Shown piece by piece: positions 42,161 to 50,279 of a stretch of 64,000 bases of DNA; the first letter of the stretch is position 1, and each line of letters begins with the position of its first letter. The notes beneath the pieces are model-generated. The model ran no database searches and was not told where the DNA came from. It worked only from the letters and a program-made list of their open reading frames with translations. The stretch is taken from positions 5,394,001 through 5,458,000 of the forward strand of contig NZ_CP109090.1 of NCBI RefSeq assembly GCF_035917575.1, read 5' to 3'. The position numbers and the translations under genes were made by a program. The stretch is from Streptomyces sp. NBC_01788 (lineage in GTDB: Bacteria > Actinomycetota > Actinomycetes > Streptomycetales > Streptomycetaceae).

Positions 42161-42200
42161 GCTCTCTGCGGCTCTCTGCGACTCTGTGCGGCTCTTCCGG
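42161..42200. repeat. 10-bp tandem repeat upstream of glgX
   Basis: GCTCTCTGCG (42161-42170), GCTCTCTGCG (42171-42180), ACTCTGTGCG (42181-42190) and GCTCTTCCGG (42191-42200): two identical and two decaying units, 20 bases upstream of the glgX start codon. Confidence 0.75.
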
Positions 42201-42603
42201 CTCGTGCCCGCCTCCGGCCCCGCCCCCCCCTGCGGCTGCCCCCCGGTCGCGGCTCCCCGTCGCGCGGTCCTCCCCTCTGTTCTGCCCAGAGCTTGCCTCG
42301 CACTCACGTTTCCCGGGGGCACGACGGTCGTTGGGCGGCCCATGAGGCACGTAACCGGGCGCACACGGCGCATGGGGGCCGCACCGGCCGCCGTACCGAG
42401 GGTTGGGAGAAGGGCGGCGCGGTGAAGTAATCCGGTGGGGCCGGCGTCGAGACAAGAGGGTTGTTTCCGGCGGTCGTTGAAGTTGGGACGGAACAGTGAC
42501 AATCGCCTGACATCTCGCCTCTGACCTTGTGGTTAATATGCGCCAGAGCGCGTACGGCGCGCTGGGGTACGGGTCGGGGCCGGCCCGGGGAGGGGAGAAA
42601 CAA
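42201..42603. other. glgX / L,D-transpeptidase divergent gap
   Basis: About 400 bases without a supportable gene. The segment 42490-42545 is A/T-richer (TTGTGGTTAATATGCG near 42530) and probably holds the transpeptidase promoter. The rest is C-rich on the plus strand with runs such as CCCCGCCCCCCCC. Confidence 0.5.
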
Positions 42604-43848
42604 GTGAACATGCGGCCGATATCGGGGGCGTCGGTGGGCGCGCGCGGGCGACGGGGGAGCAAGGGGCTGCTCGCGCTGGCCTCCGGCGTGCTGCTCCTGG
42701 CCGTCACCGCCTGCGGCGGGGGCGACACCCAGGACCCGGCATCCAGTACGGGGAAGAACAAGGAGGCCGAAAGCGCCCGCAGCGAGCAGTCGCAGGCGGT
42801 CGTGACCATCGCGCCCAAGAACGGCGCCGAGTCCGTCGACACCAGCGGCGCACTCAAGGTCGGCGCGAGCAAGGGCAAGCTCACCCAGGTCGACGTCAAG
42901 GACGGCAAGGGCACCGCGATAGCCGGGCGGATATCCGCCGACGGCACCTCGTGGACCCCGGACCTCCACCTGGCCGCCTCCACCAAGTACACGGTGCACG
43001 CGGTCGCCAAGGACTCCGCGGGCCGTGAGGCGGCCGAGGACTCCAGCTTCACCACACTGACGCCGCAGAACACCTTCGTCGGCTACTTCACGCCCGAGGA
43101 CGGCTCCACCGTCGGCGTCGGAATGCCGTTCTCCCTCCGGTTCACCCGGGGCATCACCGCCCCGAAGGACGTCGAGAAGGCGATCGAGATCAAGACCGAG
43201 CCGGCCGTCGACGTCGCCGGTCACTGGTTCGGCAACGACCGGCTCGACTTCCGGCCCGAGCACTACTGGAAGGCCGGCACCAAGGTCACCGTCAAGCTCA
43301 ACTTCGACGGTGTCCAGGGCCGTCCCGGTGTCTACGGCAAGCAGACCAAGACGGTCTCCTTCACCATCGGCCGCAACCAGGTCTCCGTGGTCGACGCCAA
43401 GAAGCACACCATGAAGGTCATGCATGAGGGCAAGGTCGTCAGGACCATCCCCATCACCGCCGGCCGGCCGGGCAACGCCACCTGGAACGGCCAGATGGTC
43501 ATCACCGAGAAGCTCACGGTGACCCGTATGAACGGTGAGACGGTCGGGTTCGGCGGCGAGTACGACATCAAGGACGTCCCGCACGCCATGCGCCTGACCG
43601 ACTCCGGCACCTTCATCCACGGCAACTACTGGGGCGGCGGCGCCTTCGGCAACTACAACGCCAGCCACGGCTGCGTCGGTCTGCGCGACGTGCGCGGCGG
43701 CTACGACAGCGGGGTGCCGGCCGCCTGGTTCTTCAACCGCTCGCTGATCGGCGACGTGGTCGTCGTGAAGAACTCCCAGGACCGCACCGTGGCCCCGGAC
43801 AACGGCATGAACGGCTGGAACATGTCCTGGGAGGACTGGAAGGCCTGA
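42604..43848 (+). CDS. L,D-transpeptidase lipoprotein (YkuD domain)
   Basis: 414 residues. Makes 3-3 cross-links in peptidoglycan outside the membrane. Signal peptide with lipobox LLAVTAC (lipid-bearing Cys at about residue 38), two Ig-like domains (VVTIAPKNGAESVDTSGALKV; FVGYFTPEDGSTVGVG) and a YkuD domain from about residue 255 with IHGNYWGGGAFGNYNASHGCVGL, where His and Cys of SHGC are catalytic. This is the LdtMt2-like layout. Start GTG 42604 follows GGAGGGGAG at a good distance; ATG 42610 is possible. An upstream ATG at 42529 adds residues without similarity. Monocistronic, followed by a terminator. Confidence 0.93.
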   Translation: MNMRPISGASVGARGRRGSKGLLALASGVLLLAVTACGGGDTQDPASSTGKNKEAESARSEQSQAVVTIAPKNGAESVDTSGALKVGASKGKLTQVDVKDGKGTAIAGRISADGTSWTPDLHLAASTKYTVHAVAKDSAGREAAEDSSFTTLTPQNTFVGYFTPEDGSTVGVGMPFSLRFTRGITAPKDVEKAIEIKTEPAVDVAGHWFGNDRLDFRPEHYWKAGTKVTVKLNFDGVQGRPGVYGKQTKTVSFTIGRNQVSVVDAKKHTMKVMHEGKVVRTIPITAGRPGNATWNGQMVITEKLTVTRMNGETVGFGGEYDIKDVPHAMRLTDSGTFIHGNYWGGGAFGNYNASHGCVGLRDVRGGYDSGVPAAWFFNRSLIGDVVVVKNSQDRTVAPDNGMNGWNMSWEDWKA

Positions 43849-43874
43849 CCGTTCCCGACGTCTCCGCTGACGGC

Positions 43875-43906
43875 CCCGCCCGGTGTGACCGACCGCACCG
43901 GGCGGG
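43875..43906 (+). terminator. terminator after the L,D-transpeptidase
   Basis: CCCGCCCGGTG (43875-43885) pairs with CACCGGGCGGG (43896-43906), 11-bp stem and 10-base loop. Confidence 0.85.
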
Positions 43907-43935
43907 CTGTCGTTAGTGGACGTTAACCTGCCCTC

Positions 43936-44703
43936 ATGACCGTATCTCTGGAAGTCGCCGAGGGCGTCGGCACGCTGCGCCTCGACCGCCCGCCCATGAA
44001 CGCGCTCGACGTCGCGACGCAGGACCGGATCAGGGAGCTCGCCGAGGAGGCCACCCGCCGCGAGGACGTGCGCGCCGTGGTGATCTACGGCGGCGAGAAG
44101 GTGTTCGCGGCGGGCGCGGACATCAAGGAGATGCAGGTGATGGACCACGCGGCGATGGTCGTGCGGGCCCGCGCCCTGCAGGACTCCTTCACCGCCGTGG
44201 CCCGTATCCCCAAGCCGGTGGTCGCCGCGGTCACGGGCTACGCGCTGGGCGGCGGCTGCGAACTCGCGCTCTGCGCGGACTACCGCATCGCCGCCGACAA
44301 CGCCAAGCTCGGCCAGCCGGAGATCCTGCTCGGCCTGATCCCGGGCGCGGGCGGCACCCAGCGGCTGTCCCGGCTGATCGGCCCCTCCAAGGCCAAGGAC
44401 CTCATCTTCACGGGCCGTCAGGTCAAGGCCGACGAGGCCCTCACGATCGGCCTGGTGGACCGCGTGGTGCCGGCCGCCGAGGTGTACGAGGCGGCGCACG
44501 CCTGGGCCGCCCGGCTCGCCCGGGGGCCCGCGATCGCGCTGCGCGCCGCCAAGGAGTCGGTCGACGCCGGCCTGGAGACGGACCTGGAGACCGGGCTCGC
44601 CATCGAGCGCAACTGGTTCGCGGGCCTGTTCGCCACGGAGGACCGCGAGCGCGGCATGCGCAGCTTCGTCGAGGAGGGTCCCGGCAAGGCGAAGTTCCTT
44701 TGA
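43936..44703 (+). CDS. enoyl-CoA hydratase/isomerase
   Basis: 255-residue crotonase-fold enzyme that hydrates 2-enoyl-CoA in beta-oxidation-like steps. CoA and oxyanion motif KVFAAGADIKEM; VTGYALGGGCELALCADYRIA carries the first catalytic Glu and LGQPEILLGLIPGAGGTQRL the second, so a true hydratase is likely. The C-terminal trimerisation helix ends GPGKAKFL. ATG 43936 has no clear ribosome site, and a leaderless mRNA is possible. The stop codon coincides with the outer edge of the neighbouring tnpB element (44699-44703), so the original 3' end may differ slightly. Confidence 0.9.
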   Translation: MTVSLEVAEGVGTLRLDRPPMNALDVATQDRIRELAEEATRREDVRAVVIYGGEKVFAAGADIKEMQVMDHAAMVVRARALQDSFTAVARIPKPVVAAVTGYALGGGCELALCADYRIAADNAKLGQPEILLGLIPGAGGTQRLSRLIGPSKAKDLIFTGRQVKADEALTIGLVDRVVPAAEVYEAAHAWAARLARGPAIALRAAKESVDAGLETDLETGLAIERNWFAGLFATEDRERGMRSFVEEGPGKAKFL

Positions 44704-44737
44704 CTGCTCCCTCCCCGATGGGGGGGGGATTCCTGGC
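44700..44737 (-). mobile_element. right end of the tnpB element with hairpin (putative omegaRNA 3' end)
   Basis: Minus strand, directly after the tnpB stop: CAGGAATCCCC, a run of C, then CATCGGGGAGGG and GCAGTCAA. The AATCCCC...GGGGAG hairpin followed by TCAA is the usual look of IS605-type right ends in Streptomyces. By family analogy the RNA guide scaffold would cover the 3' part of tnpB and this end, and the guide would be read from the adjoining echA 3' end. Exact boundary inferred. Confidence 0.55.
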
Positions 44738-45949
44738 TCAGGCTGCCTCCTGGAGCGGCGCTCCAGGAGGTCTTGCGCCCTCGGCACCAGCCGGGTCCAG
44801 ACCTGCCCGGACGAGCATCACGCGGGCGGAGTTCTTGTCCCTGGGACAGACGGCTCCGCACGCGGTGCAGGTGTAGGTGCGTTCTGACAGCGGCAGTGCG
44901 TGCTTGGTTCTCGCTCCGCATCGCGCGCAGTCCATGGTGGTGTGCGCGGGATGCACCAGTCGCACATCCCGCGCGTGCTTGCGGCCCATCTCGATCAGGG
45001 CCTGCTTGGTGGCGCCGATCGCGGCATCGGCAGCCTTGCGGGCCATCGACGTCCTGGCGAGGAACTTGGGCCGGAAGTCCTCCACCGCGATCACGTCATG
45101 GTCGCGCACGACCTTCTTCGCCCACTTACGGGCGGTGTCCTGGCGCTGCCGGGCGATCTTCGCGTAGGTCTTCGCCCGCCACCTCTTCGCCTCCCGGTAG
45201 CCCTTCGACGCGGCCCGCCCCTTCTTCGGCCTGCGGCGGGCCATCATCCGGTCGTACCGGCCCAGCTTGGCCTGGGACTTCTGGCCGTGCTGCGGGTGGG
45301 GGAGGTCGTGGGCGTCGGAGGTGGTGGTGGCGGTCTCCCTCACTCCCCAGTCGATTCCGATCACCGTACCAGTCGGCGGGAGTGGCTGAAGCGGGGCGGG
45401 GACGACGAACGAGGCATACCAGTGGCCGAGATGGTCGCGGTAGACGCGCACCGAGGAGGGTTCGGCCGGGAGGGGACGGGACCACACCACGGTCAGGACG
45501 ATCCCGCCCGCCAGGTGCAGGTGCCCGTCCTTGAGCCGGAAGCCGCGCCGGGTGTAGTTCAGCGTCGGATCGGCCCCGCGTTTCCTCTTGTGCCGGGGCA
45601 TTCCCGCCCGCCGCTTCAGCGGCAGCCGGTCCTTGATGTCCTTGAGTGCCCTTGTACGGGATGCGGCGAAGTCGCGGATGATCTGCTGCTGCGGCACCGA
45701 GGCACCTGCGGCCAGCCACGGTGTCACCGCGCGGGCCCGGGTCAGCATCCGGTCCAGCCGCGCCGGACCGCACGCCTCACCCCTGGCGTGGGCTTTCCTG
45801 GAACGGGCCACGCACTCGTTCCAGAGCCACCGGCAGCGCCCCCACTCCCCTTCCAGCCCCGCCTGGGCCGTGGCCGACACCCGTAACCGGTACGTGTACC
45901 GGGCGTGCCCCGCCCTCTCGGTCTCCCGCACCGCCGCTATGCCCGGCAT
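44738..45949 (-). CDS. tnpB: TnpB, RNA-guided nuclease of an IS200/IS605-type element
   Basis: 403 residues, the usual size. N-terminal OrfB_HTH-like region (YTYRLRVSATAQAGLEGEWGRCRWLWNECV), then the RuvC-like catalytic parts: VIGIDWGVRETAT (Asp, about 199), VIAVEDFRPKFLART (Glu, about 288) and CPRDKNSARVMLVRAG (Asp, about 368). The zinc ribbon is CARCGARTKHALPLSERTYT followed by CTACG. All active-site residues appear intact. No tnpA (Y1 transposase) accompanies it, so it is an orphan that would need a transposase in trans or may be domesticated. ATG 45949 has a weak ribosome site. Its 3' end lies 38 bases from the echA stop codon. Confidence 0.93.
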   Translation of the reverse strand: MPGIAAVRETERAGHARYTYRLRVSATAQAGLEGEWGRCRWLWNECVARSRKAHARGEACGPARLDRMLTRARAVTPWLAAGASVPQQQIIRDFAASRTRALKDIKDRLPLKRRAGMPRHKRKRGADPTLNYTRRGFRLKDGHLHLAGGIVLTVVWSRPLPAEPSSVRVYRDHLGHWYASFVVPAPLQPLPPTGTVIGIDWGVRETATTTSDAHDLPHPQHGQKSQAKLGRYDRMMARRRPKKGRAASKGYREAKRWRAKTYAKIARQRQDTARKWAKKVVRDHDVIAVEDFRPKFLARTSMARKAADAAIGATKQALIEMGRKHARDVRLVHPAHTTMDCARCGARTKHALPLSERTYTCTACGAVCPRDKNSARVMLVRAGLDPAGAEGARPPGAPLQEAA

Positions 45950-46471
45950 CCCCGATCACTCGGCACCCACCATGCGACCGTACGAACGACACCCGAACAG
46001 TCGCATCCCACTCCCGATGCGATCACCCCGACCAGCGCATGCCGGTACACGTGTTCGCGTTCGACCGGCTCCGCCGGGCAGACCGTCAGGGCGCCCCGCG
46101 CACCGTAATCCGGATGCGGTGGCACTCCGCGCCGCTGTCACAGGATGCGATTCCTATCCGGCGTGAACGCCGGGCCCTCCTCGCAACAGAGCAGGTGAAT
46201 CCTCCCCCCGCGGCCTTGCAATTGACGTGACGTCTGATTCGGGCCCCTCGGCGGGCGGTTTGTGGCAGCCTTGAGCCAGCTTCAAGCCTGCCTTGCCGAG
46301 GGAGCCGGTCGATTGCCTCCAGCCGATCCGTCCGCCCAGGTCGACGGGGGTTTTGACGGACCCGAAGTGCCGCCGGCGCCTGCCGTTCGCAAGCCGTGCG
46401 CGGAAGGCGCCCGAGGGGCGTATTCCGCCGGAACGACCCCCACGGAGGTGCCGGACGGCCATGATGGGGGC
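45950..46471. other. gap holding the left end of the tnpB element and the promoter of the ATPase gene
   Basis: 522 bases. The open frames seen here show no family similarity. The left end of the tnpB element must lie in the first part, but no clear boundary was found. A dyad CTTGA-N7-TCAAG lies at 46273-46289. Frames reading upstream from the ATPase gene (for example GTG 46262) are open but not conserved in the relatives I remember. Confidence 0.45.
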
Positions 46472-46975
46472 ATGGCGGGGCTGGAAGGCATCGGACAGCC
46501 GCGGGGACAGTCACGTGCGACCGCGGCGCGCTGGTCGCCCGCGGTCGAGGACGAACGGGCGCTCGAAGCGCTGGAGTCGCACGGCAATCCGACGGAGGGC
46601 GAGGTTCCGCTCCCGTCCCTCCCCGAGTCCGCCGCCATCGCCCGCAGGATCACCCAGGTCGTCGTCCTGCGCCAGTGGGGACTGTCCCCGAAACTGGCCG
46701 AGGACACCGTCCTGCTCGTCTCCGAACTCGTCGGGAACGCGGTGCGGCACACCGGCGCCCGCGTCTTCGGTCTGCGGATGCGCCGCCGCCGCGGCTGGCT
46801 CCGCGTCGAGGTCCGCGACCCCTCCCGGGGGCTGCCCTGTCTGATGCCCGTGCAGGAGCTGGACGTCAGCGGGCGCGGACTGTTCCTCGTCGACAAGCTG
46901 TCCGACCGCTGGGGCGTCGATCTGCTGCCGCGGGGCAAGACGACCTGGTTCGAGATGCGCGTGGCCGACCGCTGA
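46472..46975 (+). CDS. RsbW-like ATP-binding protein (anti-sigma-factor kinase family)
   Basis: 167 residues with a single HATPase_c_2 domain: N-box LVSELVGNAVRHTG, G1 region VRDPSRGLP and G2 region DVSGRGLFLVDKLSDRWG. Streptomyces has dozens of these small kinases, which regulate sigma factors through anti-sigma antagonists or act on their own; no sigma or STAS partner is adjacent. ATG 46472 (MAGLEGIGQ) is chosen from remembered homologues; the ribosome site is unclear and GTG 46448 or even 46262 are in frame. Confidence 0.82.
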   Translation: MAGLEGIGQPRGQSRATAARWSPAVEDERALEALESHGNPTEGEVPLPSLPESAAIARRITQVVVLRQWGLSPKLAEDTVLLVSELVGNAVRHTGARVFGLRMRRRRGWLRVEVRDPSRGLPCLMPVQELDVSGRGLFLVDKLSDRWGVDLLPRGKTTWFEMRVADR

Positions 46976-47055
46976 CCGCCGGCCGATCGACTGACTGACG
47001 CTCATCTCGCGTCCATACGTGTGAATCGCCCGTTTTCTTACCCTCCGCCTCTTAA

Positions 47056-47862
47056 ATGGTGCGGGTGACCACGACCGACCGCCGCGGCGTGCTGCGGACC
47101 GGTGCCGGGCTCGTCGCCGGTGCCGGGCTCGCCGCCGGGTGCTCCTCCACCGGTGCCGCCCCCCACGCCGCCGCGTCCTCCGCCGCGTCCTCGGCCCCCT
47201 CCGCCGAGTCCCCGCCCGCCGCCGCCCCGCGGGCCGCGCCCGCGCCGCGTGCCTTCCCCCGGCAGCCCGCGCAGATCACCCATGGCCCGCGCGACCGGCC
47301 CCGCGTCGCCCTCACCTTCCACGGCCAGGGCGACCCCGAGACCGCCCGCGGCCTGCTCACCGCGGCCGAGGAGCACGGGGCCCGCCTCACCGTGCTCGCC
47401 GTCGGCACCTGGCTCGACCAGTATCCGCAGCTCGCCCGGCGGATCCTCGACGGCGGCCACGACCTCGGCAACCACACCCAGCGCCACGTGGCCGTCAACG
47501 ACATGGCGGAGGCCGATGCCCGCGCGGAGATCACCGGCTGCGCGGACCGGCTGAAGCGGCTCACCGGCTCGATCGGCACCTGGTTCCGCCCCTCGCGCGC
47601 TCCGACCGCCTCCCCGCTGGTCCAGCGGCTGGCCCGCGCGGCCGGGTACCCGCACGTCCTGTCCTACGACGTCGACTCCCTCGACTACACCCGGCCCGGC
47701 GCCCCGGCCGTCACCCGCAAGGTCCTGGCGGAGGTACGGAGCGGATCCGTGGTGAGCCTGCACTTCGGGTACCCGGACACGGTCGCCGCCCTTCCCGACG
47801 TACTCAAAGAACTCGACCGCCGCGGCCTCCACGCGGTCACCACCACGGAGCTGCTGAGCTGA
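47056..47862 (+). CDS. NodB-like (CE4) lipoprotein with a degenerate catalytic motif
   Basis: 268 residues. Signal sequence with a twin Arg (TTDRRGVLRTGAGLVAGAG) and lipobox LAAGC, an Ala/Ser/Pro-rich linker to about residue 75, then a polysaccharide-deacetylase fold. Motif 2, GNHTQRH (metal His pair), FRPSRAP (motif 3), SYDVDSLDY (motif 4) and SLHFG (motif 5) can be aligned, but motif 1, normally TFDDG with catalytic and metal Asp, reads TFHGQGD (about 88). Deacetylase activity is therefore doubtful. ATG 47056 lacks a ribosome site; GTG 47065 is an alternative. Its stop overlaps the start of the next lipoprotein (TGATG). Confidence 0.85.
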   Translation: MVRVTTTDRRGVLRTGAGLVAGAGLAAGCSSTGAAPHAAASSAASSAPSAESPPAAAPRAAPAPRAFPRQPAQITHGPRDRPRVALTFHGQGDPETARGLLTAAEEHGARLTVLAVGTWLDQYPQLARRILDGGHDLGNHTQRHVAVNDMAEADARAEITGCADRLKRLTGSIGTWFRPSRAPTASPLVQRLARAAGYPHVLSYDVDSLDYTRPGAPAVTRKVLAEVRSGSVVSLHFGYPDTVAALPDVLKELDRRGLHAVTTTELLS

Positions 47863-49049
47863 TGTCACCCACTCGATTCGCCCGGGCCCTGACCGCCGGC
47901 GCCGCCTGCCTCGCGCTCACCGCGCTGTCCGCCTGCACCGGTGGGGGCTCGAAGAACCACGCCGACGAAGGCCTCGGCAGCAAGGAACCCGTACCTCCCG
48001 GGCAGCAGCAGGCCGCCGACGTGCTGCCCGGCATGCCGCCGGTCCTCGACCCGGCCGACGTCTACGCCGCCGACCGCCCCGGCAAACTATCCCCGGTCGT
48101 CAGGGACTTTCCGTCCCGCGTCTACGTCCCCAACACCAACTCCAACACCGTCACGGTCATCGACCCCGCGACGTACAAGGTCATCGAGACCATCCCGGTG
48201 GGCCGCCAGCCCCAGCACGTCGTGCCGTCCTGGGACCTGAAGACGCTGTGGGTCAACAACGACCTCGGCAACTCCCTGACGCCCATCGACCCGAGGACCG
48301 GCAAGACGGGCAAGCCGGTCGACGTGCACGACCCGTACAACCTCTACTTCACGCCCGACGGCAAGTACGCCGTCGTCATGGCCTCCAAGGACCACCAGCT
48401 CGTGTTCCGCGACGCGCACACCATGAAGACGGCCAAGGCCGTCCCGGTCACCTGCTCCGGGGTCAACCACGCCGACTTCTCCCTGGACGGCCGCTACTTC
48501 ATCGTCTCCTGCGAGTTCAGCGGCGAACTGCTCAAGGTCGACACCGCGCGGATGGAGGTCGTCGGCCGGCAGAAGCTGGACGTCCGCGGCGCCATGCCGC
48601 AGGACGTGAAGATCTCGCCCGACGGCAAGAGGTTCTACGTCGCCGACATGGTGGCCAACGGGCTGTGGATCCTTGACGGCGACACCTTCGGCAAGCCCAG
48701 CTTCCTGCCCACCGGCAAGGGCGCCCACGGCCTGTACGTCAGCCGCGACTCCCGCGAGATGTACGTCTCCAACCGCGGCGAGGGCACCATCTCCGTCTTC
48801 GACTTCGCCGAGGGCAGGCTGACCAAGAAGTGGCGCCTGCCGAACGGCGGAAGCCCCGACATGGGCGGCGTCTCCGCCGACGGCAAGGTGCTGTGGCTGT
48901 CGGGCCGCTACAACTCCGAGGTGTACGCCATCGACACCCGCACCGGCGCCCAACTGGCCCGCATCAAGGTCGGCAGCGGCCCCCACGGCCTCGCGGTGTA
49001 CCCCCAGCCGGGCCGCTACTCACTGGGCCACACGGGCGTCTTCCGCTGA
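47862..49049 (+). CDS. YVTN/YncE-like beta-propeller lipoprotein
   Basis: 395 residues. Lipobox ALSAC after a signal peptide, a short linker, then seven-blade-type repeats: VYVPNTNSNTVTVIDPATYKV, LWVNNDLGNSLTPIDPRTGK, FYVADMVANGLWILDGDTFG, MYVSNRGEGTISVFDFAEGR and LWLSGRYNSEVYAIDTRTGA. Such propellers bind partners or ligands and rarely have enzyme activity alone. Its ATG overlaps the stop of the NodB-like lipoprotein gene, so both are made together and anchored on the outer face of the membrane, suggesting a complex. Function unknown. Confidence 0.88.
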   Translation: MSPTRFARALTAGAACLALTALSACTGGGSKNHADEGLGSKEPVPPGQQQAADVLPGMPPVLDPADVYAADRPGKLSPVVRDFPSRVYVPNTNSNTVTVIDPATYKVIETIPVGRQPQHVVPSWDLKTLWVNNDLGNSLTPIDPRTGKTGKPVDVHDPYNLYFTPDGKYAVVMASKDHQLVFRDAHTMKTAKAVPVTCSGVNHADFSLDGRYFIVSCEFSGELLKVDTARMEVVGRQKLDVRGAMPQDVKISPDGKRFYVADMVANGLWILDGDTFGKPSFLPTGKGAHGLYVSRDSREMYVSNRGEGTISVFDFAEGRLTKKWRLPNGGSPDMGGVSADGKVLWLSGRYNSEVYAIDTRTGAQLARIKVGSGPHGLAVYPQPGRYSLGHTGVFR

Positions 49050-49268
49050 CCCGCGGCGGGTTGGCACCGGTCGGACATGGCTTGGACACGCCACTGCCGG
49101 GTGACGATCCGCCGTCCGCCGCCGCGGAGCCGGGATCGTGCCGCGCATGATCACCACTCGTCTGCGGCGGCGGACCGCCGCCGCCCTCGGACCGGGGACG
49201 TGCGGGGGCGGCGGCCCGGGCCGCGGTCCGGGCCCGGGGCCGCGCTGCGCCACGGCCCACCACTCGCC

Positions 49269-49299
49269 TTGAGTCTCCAGCCGCTGGAGGGTCCACACT
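49269..49299 (+). promoter_or_regulatory. MerR-type promoter with 19-base spacer and dyad
   Basis: TTGAGT (49269-49274) and CACACT (49294-49299) are 19 bases apart, the overlong spacer of MerR-activated promoters. Between them is CTCCAG-CCG-CTGGAG (49275-49289). The merR ATG at 49307 lies only 8 bases past the -10 box, so the mRNA should be leaderless. Confidence 0.75.
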
Positions 49300-49306
49300 C
49301 GCCGAC

Positions 49307-50218
49307 ATGACCGAAGACGGCACCGGCCTTCTCACCATCGGCGAGCTGGCCCGGATCACCGGACTGACCGTACGCACCATCCGCTACTGGTCGGACGAGG
49401 GCGCCGTGCCCCCGGTGGCCCGCTCCACGGGCGGCTACCGCCTCTACGACGCGGCCTGCGTCGCCCGCCTGGAGCTGATCCGCACCCTGCGCGAGCTGGG
49501 CCTCGGCCTGGCCGATGTGCGCAGGGTGCTTGCGGGGGAGCGGACGGTCGCGGAGGTCGCGGCGGCCCACGTGGCCGCACTGGACGCGCAGATCCGCTCC
49601 CTGAAGGTGACCCGGGCGGTGCTGTCGACCGTGGCCCGGCGCGGCTCGAGTGCGGAGGAGATGACCCTGATGAACAAACTGGCCCGGCTGTCGGCGGCCG
49701 AACGCAGGCGGATCATGGAGGAGTTCGTGGAGGAGATGTTCCACGGCCTCGACACCGCCGATCCCGAGATCCGGGAACGTATGCGGCGCACCGCGATGGA
49801 CCTGCCCGAGGACCCGACACCCGAGCAGGTCGACGCCTGGGTGGAACTGGCGGAGCTGGTGCGGGACCCGGAGTTCCGGGCCCGGATGCGCAGCGTGGCC
49901 GAGTTCAACGCCTCCGACCGCGGCCACGAGACGCCCGCCGGGGCGTCCATGTGGTTCGTCAGGCGGCTCGTCCAGCTGACCGGCCAGGCCCTGGAACGCG
50001 GCCTGGCCCCGGAGGCACCCGAAGCCGACGAGGTACTGGACGACCTCCTCGGCAACGCCGACCATGCGGCCGTCCTCGCACGCCTGGAGGCGTCCCACAA
50101 CACCAGGCTCGCCCGCTACCGCGAGCTGCTGGCGACTCTGAAGGGCACGTCCGCTCCGACGTACGAGACGGAGTTCGCCTGGGTGATCGCCGCTCTCCGC
50201 GCCCGCGTGAACGGCTGA
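49307..50218 (+). CDS. MerR-family transcriptional regulator
   Basis: 303 residues, longer than classical MerR. Winged helix at residues 8-75 (LLTIGELARITGLTVRTIRYWSDEGAVPPVARSTGGYRLYD), a dimerisation helix to about 125, then about 180 residues of helical effector domain without a recognised name (RIMEEFVEEMFHGLDTADPE). Drug-sensing MerR proteins such as TipA have large C-terminal ligand domains, so a small-molecule ligand is plausible. The promoter dyad fits autoregulation. No adjacent target in the same direction; the nearby genes are convergent. Confidence 0.88.
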   Translation: MTEDGTGLLTIGELARITGLTVRTIRYWSDEGAVPPVARSTGGYRLYDAACVARLELIRTLRELGLGLADVRRVLAGERTVAEVAAAHVAALDAQIRSLKVTRAVLSTVARRGSSAEEMTLMNKLARLSAAERRRIMEEFVEEMFHGLDTADPEIRERMRRTAMDLPEDPTPEQVDAWVELAELVRDPEFRARMRSVAEFNASDRGHETPAGASMWFVRRLVQLTGQALERGLAPEAPEADEVLDDLLGNADHAAVLARLEASHNTRLARYRELLATLKGTSAPTYETEFAWVIAALRARVNG

Positions 50219-50232
50219 CCGCGGGGGCCGTA

Positions 50233-50268
50233 CGGGCCCGGCGACGGTATGGGGCGGCGCCGGGCCCG
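50233..50268. terminator. convergent terminator (merR / amidase)
   Basis: CGGGCCCGGCG (50233-50243) pairs with CGCCGGGCCCG (50258-50268) in the 61-base gap between the two stops. Confidence 0.8.
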
Positions 50269-50279
50269 ACGGGGTGGTC

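Noticed and set aside
42304..44787. 827-codon minus-strand open frame opposite the L,D-transpeptidase and echA
   Set aside because: Covers two certain genes in antisense, with typical shadow composition.
45721..46230. Plus-strand frame (ending ...PPPAALQLT) upstream of tnpB, considered as a tnpA remnant
   Set aside because: No HUH motif, no Y1 tyrosine region and half of it is antisense to tnpB.
46262..46471. N-terminal extension of the RsbW-like protein from GTG 46262
   Set aside because: Pro/Ala/Gly-rich and unlike remembered homologues, which begin MAGLEG; kept as an alternative start only.
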